Below, one piece after another: positions 16,441 to 24,905 of a DNA stretch of 64,000 nt; position 1 is the first letter of the stretch; each line of letters starts with the position of its first letter. The stretch is from SIG607 sp045586405. GTDB lineage: Bacteria > Bacillota > Clostridia > Oscillospirales > Acutalibacteraceae. The notes below the pieces were generated by a model. That model made no database searches and was not told the origin of the DNA. It saw only the letters and a list, made by a program, of their open reading frames with translations. Position numbers and translations under genes: made by a program. Where the stretch lies: positions 1 to 64,000 of the forward strand of contig JAZNAG010000027.1 in NCBI GenBank assembly GCA_045586405.1. Reading direction: 5' to 3'.

Positions 16441-17979
16441 TTGAAAAAACCAATAAACAAAAGGCATATATGGGCGCTAGTTATTCTTATAGCCGGCAAC
16501 CTTTTATTGTTTTTAACCCTTTGGCTTGTAAATAAATACGATAATATTTTTCTTGATCAGATTTTGTTTCAGTTAAAATCGCCCTCAATCGGTGCCAATA
16601 AAAGTCTTCTGAACAGCGCCTATGTACGCGTAGGTGGTTTTTCGGTAGTGTTGACGGCAGCCGAAATATTTTTGTTTTTCTTATTTTCGGGCAGATTCGA
16701 GCAAAAGCTTCATAAACTAAAAAGTTATGCAAAATACTGCACAACCAAGACCTGCGCATTCTGCAAAACCGTTGCTTTGCCCTTTGCTCTGGCCACCTTG
16801 CTTGTTGCCTGTACCTTTTTTATAGCAAGGCTTAAGGTGGGCACCTATCTTGTAAACACCTCTACCGAGTCTGATTTTATAGAGGCACATTATGTAAACC
16901 CCGAAAATACAGAACTTGTATTTCCCAAAGCTAAGAGAAACCTTATTTATATTTTTCTTGAGTCTTATGAGTGCACCTATTCCGATACACTGGCAGGGGG
17001 TAAAATAACAGAAAATTTTATGCCCGAACTGTATAATCTGGCAGGAGAAAATATAAACTTTTCGGTAAACAGCGGTGTGGGCGGCGCCCTTTCCTATTCG
17101 GGCACAACCTGGACCTCTGCGGCTATGGTTTCGCAGACCTCGGGTATGATAATAAAGGTGCCTCTTGAAAGTCAGGGCTACGGCACAGAAGAAACCTTTC
17201 TTTCAGGTGTTGTCACCATTGGCGAGGTGCTTGAAAAACAGGGCTATAACCAGACCTTGCTGGTAGGAAGTGACGCCGATTTCGGCGGCAGAAAAGCGTA
17301 TTTCAAAGAGCACGGAAACTATAATATTGTGGATATAAATTCTCTTAAAGCCGAGGGCAGACTGCCTGAAGACTACAGAGAGTGGTGGGGCTTTGAGGAT
17401 AAAAAGGTTTTCGGCTTTGCAAAAGAGGAACTGACGAGGTTGTATGAAGAGGGAAAACCCTTTAACTTTACCGTGCTGACCTCTGACACTCATTTCCCCG
17501 ACGGTTATGTTTGCGAGGACTGCAAAGACGATTTTGACGACCAGTATGCCAATGTTATTGCCTGTTCTTCAAGGCAGGTTTATGAGTTTGTAAACTGGAT
17601 AAAAGAGCAGCCTTTTTATGAGGATACGGCTATTGTTATTTCGGGTGACCATTTAACTATGGATCCTGAATTTTTAAAGAATATAAACGCTGATTATACA
17701 AGAACTGTGTATAACTGTTTTATAAACTCGGCGGTAGAGCCCAAGCAGGAAAAAAACCGTAATTTCGGCACCTTTGATATGTTCCCCACAACCCTTGCGG
17801 CTATGGGCGTTAAGATAGAAGGAGAAAGACTGGGGCTCGGCACAAATCTGTTTTCGGCTATGCCTACCCTTACCGAGCGTTACGGCTTTGAAAAAATGGA
17901 TAACGAAATGCAGAAAAAGTCGGTATTTTATAACGAACAAATACTTGAAATGGAAAAGATAGAGGTCGATAAAGAGTGA
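16441..17979 (+). CDS. LTA synthase/phosphoglycerol transferase family membrane protein
   Basis: The protein has 512 residues from a TTG start preceded by AAAGGACGG. Three N-terminal membrane segments (about 10-30, 60-80, 110-130) lead to an extracellular sulfatase-fold domain. Visible motifs are LIYIFLESYECT, with the metal-binding glutamate expected in LtaS relatives, SGTTWTSAA, with the nucleophile threonine candidate, and VISGDH, with Asp and His metal ligands. It probably transfers glycerol-phosphate or a similar group to a surface polymer. The family has LtaS, LtaP and OpgB members; the acceptor cannot be told. The following membrane protein gene may be co-transcribed. Confidence 0.85.
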   Translation: MKKPINKRHIWALVILIAGNLLLFLTLWLVNKYDNIFLDQILFQLKSPSIGANKSLLNSAYVRVGGFSVVLTAAEIFLFFLFSGRFEQKLHKLKSYAKYCTTKTCAFCKTVALPFALATLLVACTFFIARLKVGTYLVNTSTESDFIEAHYVNPENTELVFPKAKRNLIYIFLESYECTYSDTLAGGKITENFMPELYNLAGENINFSVNSGVGGALSYSGTTWTSAAMVSQTSGMIIKVPLESQGYGTEETFLSGVVTIGEVLEKQGYNQTLLVGSDADFGGRKAYFKEHGNYNIVDINSLKAEGRLPEDYREWWGFEDKKVFGFAKEELTRLYEEGKPFNFTVLTSDTHFPDGYVCEDCKDDFDDQYANVIACSSRQVYEFVNWIKEQPFYEDTAIVISGDHLTMDPEFLKNINADYTRTVYNCFINSAVEPKQEKNRNFGTFDMFPTTLAAMGVKIEGERLGLGTNLFSAMPTLTERYGFEKMDNEMQKKSVFYNEQILEMEKIEVDKE

Positions 17980-17990
17980 TAAAATATCAC
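17976..17990. repeat. Perfect palindrome GTGATA-AAA-TATCAC at a stop codon
   Basis: A 6-bp perfect inverted repeat with a 3-bp centre overlaps the stop codon of the preceding gene. It may be an operator for the next gene, or chance. Confidence 0.3.
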
Positions 17991-18020
17991 CTTTAACGGC
18001 GGATTATAAAAGGGGTAAAA

Positions 18021-18755
18021 ATGGAAAAGAAAAATGAAACTCTTGCCCAGCAGGAAAAGGCGAGAAAAGAGTTTTTGGCGCTTAAAAAAATGCAACAGGA
18101 AAATGCTGAAAAAGGCACCGAGCACAAGGCTTATGAGGACGAAAAAAAGCCGTCTACCTTTAAGGAAAAGCTGTCTCATTTTTGGTATTACTATAAAACA
18201 GCGGTTGTTATAGGCTCTCTTATTTTTGCGGCGGTGGTTTATATTCTTGTGCAGACCGTAATGACACCTAAAAGCGATATGCAAATAGTAATTTACGATA
18301 ACCGCATTGTGCCCGATATGTATCTTGACAATGCAAAGACCTATTTTGAACAGTTTTGTAAGGATTATAACGGCGACGGCAAGGTTGTGGTAACCATTGT
18401 TAACTGCACTTACTCGGCAGGGCAGTCCTCTGCTGAATATCAGCAAATGATACAGCAAAAGCTGAACGGTACAATAGTTACCGACAAAGAAACGATGCTT
18501 ATTATTACAAGCGATATGGGTTATGGCTATTTGCAAAATGTAGTAGATACGCCCCTTTTAAGTGAGAACTGTGTAGAGCTTGGTGAGGATTTTTACGACA
18601 GTATAGAATATTTTGAGAATATAGAAATGCCCGACGGCTTAAAAATTTACAGCCGTAATATAAAAGATACGCTTATTGAGGATAATGCTAAAGCGCAGGA
18701 AAGCGTTAAAAGAGCCGAAGAATTTTTAAGCATGTTGACAAAACAAGATAAATAA
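18021..18755 (+). CDS. Single-pass membrane protein of unknown function
   Basis: The protein has 244 residues. Residues 1-50 form a charged, coiled-coil-like cytoplasmic segment (Q, E and K rich). One membrane helix at about 60-80 (TAVVIGSLIFAAVVYILVQ) follows, then an extracellular domain with no recognised motif. The start follows AAAAGGGG. I do not recognise the family; Clostridia often have such short membrane proteins beside cell-envelope genes. It lies 41 bp behind the LTA-synthase-like gene. Its final codons contain the -35 element of the tyrS T-box promoter. Confidence 0.8.
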   Translation: MEKKNETLAQQEKARKEFLALKKMQQENAEKGTEHKAYEDEKKPSTFKEKLSHFWYYYKTAVVIGSLIFAAVVYILVQTVMTPKSDMQIVIYDNRIVPDMYLDNAKTYFEQFCKDYNGDGKVVVTIVNCTYSAGQSSAEYQQMIQQKLNGTIVTDKETMLIITSDMGYGYLQNVVDTPLLSENCVELGEDFYDSIEYFENIEMPDGLKIYSRNIKDTLIEDNAKAQESVKRAEEFLSMLTKQDK

Positions 18756-18763
18756 TATATAAT
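18735..18763 (+). promoter_or_regulatory. Promoter of the tyrS T-box transcript
   Basis: TTGACA (18735-18740), a 17-bp spacer and TATAAT (18758-18763): perfect consensus. The -35 is within the last codons of the preceding gene, so no promoter-free intergenic space exists. Confidence 0.9.
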
Positions 18764-18769
18764 CTTTAA

Positions 18770-19006
18770 AAAGCGATGACCGAAAAACAAGTACCCGCTT
18801 GATTTTTTTAAAGAGAGGTCCGGTTTGGTGCGACGGACTAAAAAACTTTCGGGGAATACAGTTTCGAGAGCTGCTCTGCGCCGGTTTATGCCCGTTAACG
18901 CATTGTGTCAAGCACACGCTAAGGTATATTTCGCGAGGAATATGCAAATAGAGGTGGTACCGCGTAATTCGCCCTCTGTCAGTTTACTGGCAGAGGTTTA
19001 TTTTTT
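18770..19006 (+). ncRNA. Tyrosine-specific T-box leader of tyrS
   Basis: All landmarks are present. Stem I lower helix: 18781-18788 with 18861-18866. AGTA of the specifier loop: 18790-18793. Upper helix: 18794-18797 with 18850-18853. Specifier loop GAA-TAC-A with the tyrosine codon TAC at 18857-18859. Distal stem with an AGAGAG bulge region and GGTG loop (18812-18838). T-box AGGTGGTACCGCG at 18952-18964. The terminator hairpin is 18973-18978 with 18991-18996, followed by a T-tract. Uncharged tRNA-Tyr would stabilise the antiterminator and turn tyrS on. Confidence 0.95.
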
Positions 19007-19017
19007 GGAGGATTAAA

Positions 19018-20238
19018 ATGGGAATTTATGAAGAACTGGTAGCCCGTGGTCTTATTGCACAGGTTACAAACGAAGACGAAATCAGAACAATGATAAACAG
19101 CGGAAAAGCAACCTTTTATATAGGTTTTGACTGTACCGCAGACAGCCTTACCGCAGGTCACTTTATGGCGCTTACTCTTATGAAGCGTTTGCAGATGGCA
19201 GGCAACAAGCCGGTCGCTCTTATCGGCGGCGGTACTACTATGATAGGTGATCCGTCGGGCAGAACCGATATGAGAAAAATGCTCACCAAAGAGGATATTC
19301 AGCACAACGCTGACTGCTTTAAACGTCAGATGGAGCGCTTTATTGAGTTTGGCGAGGGAAAGGCTACAATGGTTAACAATGCCGATTGGCTTTTAAACCT
19401 TAACTATGTAGAACTGCTGAGAGAGGTAGGCGCCTGCTTCTCGGTTAATAATATGCTGAGAGCCGACTGCTACAAGCAGAGAATGGAAAAAGGTCTTTCT
19501 TTCCTTGAGTTTAACTATATGATAATGCAGAGCTATGACTTCTATTATCTCTATCAGCATTACGGCTGTAATATGCAGTTTGGCGGTGATGACCAGTGGA
19601 GTAATATGCTGGGCGGTACCGAGCTTATCAGAAGAAAGTTAGGCAAAGATGCACACGCTATGACCATTACTCTGCTTACCGACAGTCAGGGCAAGAAAAT
19701 GGGCAAAACCGCGGGTAATGCGGTATGGCTTGATCCCAACAAAACTTCGCCTTACGACTTCTTCCAGTATTGGAGAAACGTTGGTGACAACGAGGTTCTT
19801 AAATGTATCCGTATGCTTACCTTCTTACCTCTTGAGCAGATAGACGAAATGGATAAGTGGGAGGGCAGTGAGCTGAATAAAGCCAAGGAAATTCTTGCCT
19901 TTGAGCTTACCAGCCTTGTTCACGGTAAAGAGGAAGCCGAAAAGGCACTTGCCGCGGCAAAAAGTATGTTTGCAGGCGGTAAAGATTCTGCCGATATACC
20001 TACCGTCTCGCTGAGCGATGCTGATTTTGGCGAAAACGGTATAGGAATTCTGGACATTATGGTAAAAAGCGGTCTTTGCTCATCAAAGAGCGAGGCGAGA
20101 ACTCTTGTTACACAGGGAGGCGTAACCGTAAACGAAGAAAAGGTGGAAGCCCCCAATGTATATTACAAAAAAGAAGACTTTGCCGACGGCCTTTTGGTAC
20201 GTAAGGGCAAGAAAAAATACGTAAAGGTAACCCTTTAA
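19018..20238 (+). CDS. tyrS: Tyrosyl-tRNA synthetase
   Basis: The protein has 406 residues. The class I Rossmann core contains IGFDCTADSLTAGHF (HIGH-equivalent) and GKKMGKTAGN (KMSKS-equivalent), with the tyrosine-binding QFGGDDQWSN segment. The C-terminal 70 residues form an S4 RNA-binding domain (SEARTLVTQGGVTVNEEKV). It charges tRNA-Tyr with tyrosine in the cytosol. The ATG follows GGAGGAT directly after the T-box terminator, and the T-box specifier TAC agrees independently with the enzyme assignment. Confidence 0.97.
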   Translation: MGIYEELVARGLIAQVTNEDEIRTMINSGKATFYIGFDCTADSLTAGHFMALTLMKRLQMAGNKPVALIGGGTTMIGDPSGRTDMRKMLTKEDIQHNADCFKRQMERFIEFGEGKATMVNNADWLLNLNYVELLREVGACFSVNNMLRADCYKQRMEKGLSFLEFNYMIMQSYDFYYLYQHYGCNMQFGGDDQWSNMLGGTELIRRKLGKDAHAMTITLLTDSQGKKMGKTAGNAVWLDPNKTSPYDFFQYWRNVGDNEVLKCIRMLTFLPLEQIDEMDKWEGSELNKAKEILAFELTSLVHGKEEAEKALAAAKSMFAGGKDSADIPTVSLSDADFGENGIGILDIMVKSGLCSSKSEARTLVTQGGVTVNEEKVEAPNVYYKKEDFADGLLVRKGKKKYVKVTL

Positions 20239-20245
20239 AAGTAAG

Positions 20246-20281
20246 TGAGCACAAACTCAGCGTTTGTGCTCATAATTTTTT
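20246..20281 (+). terminator. Terminator of tyrS
   Basis: A perfect 11-bp stem (20246-20256 with 20262-20272), a 5-base loop and a T-tract at 20276-20281. Confidence 0.95.
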
Positions 20282-20304
20282 GCAAAAAAGATAAAAATAA
20301 CTGT

Positions 20305-20332
20305 TTGAATTTTTATCTTATTATGTTATAAT
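20305..20332 (+). promoter_or_regulatory. Promoter of the lipoprotein/two-component operon
   Basis: TTGAAT (20305-20310), a 16-bp spacer and TATAAT (20327-20332) with an extended TGT just before it. Confidence 0.7.
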
Positions 20333-20368
20333 AAGATGGAATAGATATATTTTAAAGGAGGGGTTGTT

Positions 20369-21691
20369 ATGAAAATCAGAAAAACCTTGAAATCGGTAAT
20401 AGCGTTATTGCTGGTTATGGTGTTTTTAGCGGGTTGTACTACCTTTGACGACAGCCCTGATTCTTTACTTGCCGCTCCCAAGCTGACGGGGCAGATGCAA
20501 CCTGTTCAAGAGGCGCTGGAGAAAAAAATTGATGGCAAGTATCAGCTTAAATTTCCTACCTCAAGCGAAACAAAATCGGCTATTACCCTTGTGGACCTTG
20601 ACGGTGACGCCATAAGCGAGGGCGTAGCTTTTTACAGCACCACCGACAACAACACCGTAACAATGCATATTGCCATTATCGCCTTTGTGAATAACATATG
20701 GACGGTTACGGCGCAGGAAAGCATAGTTGCAGGCGGTGTTGAGCAGGTATATTTCACCGATATGGACGGCGATAACGCCAAAGAGATAGTTGTAGGCTGG
20801 AACGTTTACGGAAATACTACCAAAACCGTTTCGGTGTATGAGTACTCGGGAAATACACTGCTCACCCTTATTGAAGAGCCTTTTACGGTGTTTATGCTAT
20901 GCGACCTTGACGGAAACTTAAGTCAGGATTTACTTATTCTTAATCTTGATATGCCTACAGCAAGTGCAACAGCAAGATACTTTGGTATAAACTCTCAGGG
21001 TGTAAGTGAGCTTGGCACAAGTGAGCTTGACGGTAACATATCTTCTTATAACAATGTTACCCTTTCTAAACTGCCCGGCGGAGAATTCTGTGTTTATGCC
21101 GACTGTGTAAAGGGCGCCGGTATGATAACAGAGGTTATTTACTTTGAAGACGGCTCTCTTAAGGCACCTCTTTATGACAGTGAGCTTATGGAAAACAGTG
21201 TTACCTACAGACCTGCCATAGTGCCCTGCAGAGATTATGATAATGACGGCTTTATAGAAATTCCGGTTATGAAGGAACTGCCCATCGACGCTTCGCTTTC
21301 TGCTTCGGCGGCTTACCTGACTCAGTGGAGTTCTTTTGACGGCACGGTGCTGACTGCTGAGGATTATACCCTTATGAACTATTCTGACGGTTACAGTATA
21401 AAGCTTACAAAAGAACTTGCAGAAAATTCTACGGCAATACGAAACCTTGAGTATCGTGAACGTATAATTTACGAGTACGATTATGAAAAAGAGATGCTGA
21501 AATCCGAACTGCTCAGAGTTCGCGTGGTATCACGAAGCTCTTATGACAGCGGTATATATTGGGAAGGTTATGTACTTCTCGAAAAAAGTGATTCGCTTGT
21601 ATGGCTTGCCCGTATAAGTGAAGAGGCACAGAAATATTCCATAACAAACGAAAATATAGGCCAGATGTTTGAGCTTATTACGGAGGAGTAA
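20369..21691 (+). CDS. Lipoprotein with FG-GAP/VCBS-like repeats, upstream of a two-component system
   Basis: The protein has 440 residues. The signal peptide ends in LAGC (Cys23), so it is lipid-anchored outside. Several DxDxD-type motifs (VDLDGDAISEG, TDMDGDNAKEI, CDLDGNLSQDL, DYDNDGFIEIP) are spaced about 50 residues apart and look like calcium-binding loops of a beta-propeller (FG-GAP/VCBS type). AAGGAGG precedes the ATG. The response regulator starts 4 bp after its stop and the kinase follows, so it could be an extracellular sensor or accessory for the kinase; that is inference from gene order. Confidence 0.8.
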   Translation: MKIRKTLKSVIALLLVMVFLAGCTTFDDSPDSLLAAPKLTGQMQPVQEALEKKIDGKYQLKFPTSSETKSAITLVDLDGDAISEGVAFYSTTDNNTVTMHIAIIAFVNNIWTVTAQESIVAGGVEQVYFTDMDGDNAKEIVVGWNVYGNTTKTVSVYEYSGNTLLTLIEEPFTVFMLCDLDGNLSQDLLILNLDMPTASATARYFGINSQGVSELGTSELDGNISSYNNVTLSKLPGGEFCVYADCVKGAGMITEVIYFEDGSLKAPLYDSELMENSVTYRPAIVPCRDYDNDGFIEIPVMKELPIDASLSASAAYLTQWSSFDGTVLTAEDYTLMNYSDGYSIKLTKELAENSTAIRNLEYRERIIYEYDYEKEMLKSELLRVRVVSRSSYDSGIYWEGYVLLEKSDSLVWLARISEEAQKYSITNENIGQMFELITEE

Positions 21692-21695
21692 AAAA

Positions 21696-22403
21696 ATGAA
21701 AAAACTTCTTTTGGTTGAAGACGAGGTTGCTATAAGAGAGTTTGAGGCCATAAATCTGCAAAGAGCAGGGTACGAGACTGTTCAGGCAGGAAGCGGCGAG
21801 GAAGCTCTTGATATTTACGACAGCGCTCCCGATAGCTTTGATATTGCATTACTTGATATTTCTATGCCGGGTATGGACGGTTTTACGCTTTGTAAGGAGC
21901 TTAGAAAGAAGAGCCCTTCTCTCGGCATTATAATGCTTACCGCAAGAACTCAGGAAATGGATAAGGTAAACGGTCTTATGCTTGGCGCTGATGACTATAT
22001 TACCAAGCCGTTCAGTCCCAGTGAACTACTTGCCCGTGTTGACTCATTATACAGACGTGTTGAAATGAACCGTAACGGCGTTGCCGGAACTTCGGGAGAG
22101 GAAATAAAGCTTAATGAATTCACCCTTAATCTGCGCAGAAGAACTCTTGCAAAGGCAAATAAAAATATTGAACTGACTCAGGTAGAGTTCCAGATTATAG
22201 AATATTTCTTCCAAAACCCTGACACAGCCCTTGACAGAAGCGATATTTTGTCGAGAGTTTGGGGCAGCGGATATTTCGGTGAAGAAAAAATCGTTGACGT
22301 TAATATAAGAAGACTCAGAATGAAGATAGAAGACGATCCCTCAAGACCTGAACGGCTTCTTACCGTTTGGGGTATGGGCTACAAATGGAACACAAATAAC
22401 TGA
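21696..22403 (+). CDS. OmpR/PhoB-family response regulator
   Basis: The protein has 235 residues from the ATG at 21696, with GGAGGAG nine bases upstream; an in-frame start at 21669 is less likely. The receiver domain has the acidic pair VEDE, the phospho-acceptor Asp54 (LLDISMPGMDG), threonine in MLTART and lysine in YITKPFSP. The C-terminal winged helix is of Trans_reg_C type (RRLRMKIEDDPSRPERLLTVWGMGYKW). It is phosphorylated by the kinase encoded next. Targets are unknown. Confidence 0.95.
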   Translation: MKKLLLVEDEVAIREFEAINLQRAGYETVQAGSGEEALDIYDSAPDSFDIALLDISMPGMDGFTLCKELRKKSPSLGIIMLTARTQEMDKVNGLMLGADDYITKPFSPSELLARVDSLYRRVEMNRNGVAGTSGEEIKLNEFTLNLRRRTLAKANKNIELTQVEFQIIEYFFQNPDTALDRSDILSRVWGSGYFGEEKIVDVNIRRLRMKIEDDPSRPERLLTVWGMGYKWNTNN

Positions 22404-22410
22404 AAGGAGA

Positions 22411-22432
22411 GTCTACCAACAGGGGTGTAGAC
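22411..22432 (+). other. Small intercistronic hairpin before the kinase gene
   Basis: GTCTAC (22411-22416) pairs with GTAGAC (22427-22432) across a 10-base loop, in the 41-bp gap between regulator and kinase. It has no T-tract, so it is not a terminator. It may affect translation of the GTG-started kinase gene. Confidence 0.4.
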
Positions 22433-22444
22433 GGATAATTTTAA

Positions 22445-23917
22445 GTGGATTTTGAAATTCGTTTTAAAAGTATAACCCGTCGCTGGCTTATGAATGTTTA
22501 TCTGCCGGTAGTTTTAATAGTTGTTATTATTGCCGGCATTGCCTGTGTGGTGGTAAGAAACAGTTATTTAAGACAGGTTCGTGACGCCGCAGAGGAATAC
22601 GCGGCAAACTTTTCGGTACTTGCCAGTATTGACGAGGCATATTTTACCCTTGCTGCCAAGGGATATTGCGAACAGTTTGAGGCAAAGGATAAAGTAGAAA
22701 TTATGGTGCTTGACAAAACAGGCTCTGTAATAGTAAGTACAAGCGGTTTTGAAAGAAAAAATCTGCCGATGCCTGATTATACCTCGGCAAAGACTTCTGT
22801 AACAGGCAGGGCTTACTGGCTTGGAAAAAGCACCGCTAACGAGAGAATTCTTGCAGGTACCTATATTTTAGAGGACAGCGCAAACGGTTCTAACGGCGCT
22901 ATAAGATATGTTGTTTCCCTCAGCGTTTGCAACCGCAGAATACTCAGCACCTGTCTGGTTATAATTGCTGTTGCTCTTGCCGTTCTTACAATTTCAGCCT
23001 TTTCAGGAATATTCTTTGTTAAATCAATTATACGCCCCGTGCGTCAGGTGTCTTCCGCCGCGCGTCAAATTGCCGCAGGCGCTTATAAAGAAGAACTGAG
23101 TTCACAGTATAATGACGAAATAGGAGAGCTTTGCGATTCTATAAACTATATGCAGTCTGAACTTAAAAACGCGGAAAATCTTAAAAATGATTTCATCTCG
23201 TCAGTATCCCACGAGCTGAGAACGCCTCTTACCGCCATTCGCGGTTGGGCAGAAACAGCAAAAATGTCGGTGCGAGATGACGTGGGGCTTGTTGAAAGAG
23301 GTCTTGACGTAGTTCTCAGTGAGTCTGACCGTCTTTCAAACCTTGTTGAAGAACTGCTTGATTTTTCACGAATTCAAAGCGGCAGATTTTCCCTTAATAT
23401 GCGTCCTTTTGAGGTGTCTACTTTACTTGAAAACGCCGCTTCTATGTATGTAGAGCTGGCTGCAAAGCGTAATATTGAGGTTAACTTCTCTATTCCTAAA
23501 AACGACGTTATTGTAAACGGTGATCCTGACAGAATTAAGCAGGTGTTTATAAACATTATAGACAACGCCGTTAAGTACACCGAAGACAAGGGACAGGTAC
23601 TCATTCAGCAGATAGCCGAAGAAAGCTGTGTCCGCATTACCGTTAAGGATACAGGTGTGGGTATTCCCGCGCAGGACGTTGACCACGTTAAAGAAAAATT
23701 CTATAAGGCGAATAACTCAGTAAGAGGAAGCGGTATCGGTCTTGCCGTTGCCGATGAAATCATAAAACAGCACCAAGGTTTACTGTTTATAGAAAGTACC
23801 GAGGGTGTGGGCACCACCGTTACTATAGTGCTTCCAACCGTTGAGCCCGAGGTAGAAGAAATAGAGAAAATTATTCCCCCTGTAAGTGAAGAAACAAAGG
23901 TTGATACAGATGAGTAA
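22445..23917 (+). CDS. Membrane sensor histidine kinase
   Basis: The protein has 490 residues from a GTG start with only a weak ribosome site, so low or coupled translation is likely. Two membrane helices (about 18-38 and 175-197) bracket an extracellular sensor domain. A HAMP region follows, then the HisKA box SSVSHELRTPL with the phosphorylated His256. The HATPase domain shows the N box (IIDNAVKYT), G1 (KDTGVGIP) and G2 (GSGIGLAV). The C-terminus has a short acidic tail. It overlaps the next gene by 8 bp. It signals to the adjacent OmpR-type regulator; the stimulus is unknown. Confidence 0.93.
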   Translation: MDFEIRFKSITRRWLMNVYLPVVLIVVIIAGIACVVVRNSYLRQVRDAAEEYAANFSVLASIDEAYFTLAAKGYCEQFEAKDKVEIMVLDKTGSVIVSTSGFERKNLPMPDYTSAKTSVTGRAYWLGKSTANERILAGTYILEDSANGSNGAIRYVVSLSVCNRRILSTCLVIIAVALAVLTISAFSGIFFVKSIIRPVRQVSSAARQIAAGAYKEELSSQYNDEIGELCDSINYMQSELKNAENLKNDFISSVSHELRTPLTAIRGWAETAKMSVRDDVGLVERGLDVVLSESDRLSNLVEELLDFSRIQSGRFSLNMRPFEVSTLLENAASMYVELAAKRNIEVNFSIPKNDVIVNGDPDRIKQVFINIIDNAVKYTEDKGQVLIQQIAEESCVRITVKDTGVGIPAQDVDHVKEKFYKANNSVRGSGIGLAVADEIIKQHQGLLFIESTEGVGTTVTIVLPTVEPEVEEIEKIIPPVSEETKVDTDE

Positions 23918-24905
23918 AACGGAAAAGAAATGTAAATACACCGCCATTGGCGGACAGGCGCTGATAGAGGGCATTCTTATGAAATCGCCTGATAAAACCG
24001 CTATGGCAGTGCGCCTTCCTGACGGCAGTATTGATGTTTCTTATATGGACAACAAGTCGCTTCGTGACAAATACAAGATTCTCGGCATACCCGTAGTACG
24101 TGGTGTTGTGGCTTTTATTGAGTCGATGATCGGCGGCTATAAGGCTATGATGATATCTGCCGATAAATCGGGCTTTGCCGATGAGGTTGACGAAAACACG
24201 GGCGAGGTCAAAAAGCTTGACGGCAAGGTGTGGTCGGCAATTATGGTTATCGCCGTGATTTTAGCCACTCTTTTGTCGGTGGGGCTGTTTATGTATCTTC
24301 CTCGTCTTGCCGTAGAAGGCCTTTTATGGCTCTTTAAAACGGATAACTTTCCAAAGGTTGTCAATTCTCTGATTGAGCAGGGCATAAAGCTTTTTGTCTT
24401 CTTGGCGTATATCATATCGGTTTCTTATATGAAGGATATCCGCCGTGTTTTCAGTTATCACGGCGCAGAGCATAAAACTATTTTCTGCTTTGAAGCAGGG
24501 CTTCCTTTAACGGTAGAAAATGCAAGAAAGCAAAAGCGTTTTCACCCCCGTTGCGGTACCTCCTTTATGATACTTATGATACTTATAAGCATTGTCTTTT
24601 CTACTCTTGCACAGGTGCTTTTTACCGGCATTTACGAAAATGCGCTGGTATGGACACTTATTAAACTTGCTATGGTGCCCTTTATCTGCGGCGTAGGTTT
24701 TGAGGTTTTAAGATTCTGCGGAAAGTACGATAATATATTTACAAAAATCATTTCGGCACCCGGTGTGTGGGTACAGCGAATTACCACTAAAGAGCCTGAC
24801 GACTCAATGCTTGAAATAGCTATTGCATCTCTCGCCGCTGTACTGAGTGAAGAAGAAAAAGAAAAGTTTTTGGTGAAAGAAACAGAAGAAAATGACAATA
24901 TTTGA
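23910..24905 (+). CDS. yqhQ: YqhQ-like DUF1385 membrane protein
   Basis: The protein has 331 residues from the ATG at 23910, which overlaps the kinase stop. GGQALIEGILMKSPDKTAMAVR at the N-terminus and YHGAEHKTIFCFEAGLPLTVENARKQ in the middle, then FHPRCGTSFM, are family hallmarks. Three to four membrane segments are visible. The family is widespread in Firmicutes next to prmC/prfA. YqhQ has been linked to protein insertion or metal/ion homeostasis in Bacillus, but the molecular role is unclear. Confidence 0.9.
   Translation: MSKTEKKCKYTAIGGQALIEGILMKSPDKTAMAVRLPDGSIDVSYMDNKSLRDKYKILGIPVVRGVVAFIESMIGGYKAMMISADKSGFADEVDENTGEVKKLDGKVWSAIMVIAVILATLLSVGLFMYLPRLAVEGLLWLFKTDNFPKVVNSLIEQGIKLFVFLAYIISVSYMKDIRRVFSYHGAEHKTIFCFEAGLPLTVENARKQKRFHPRCGTSFMILMILISIVFSTLAQVLFTGIYENALVWTLIKLAMVPFICGVGFEVLRFCGKYDNIFTKIISAPGVWVQRITTKEPDDSMLEIAIASLAAVLSEEEKEKFLVKETEENDNI

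Noticed and set aside
18950..18996. A protein-coding reading of the T-box region (a 63-codon plus-strand frame at 18825)
   Set aside because: The whole stretch is accounted for by T-box stem I, the T-box sequence and the terminator; the frame has no ribosome site.
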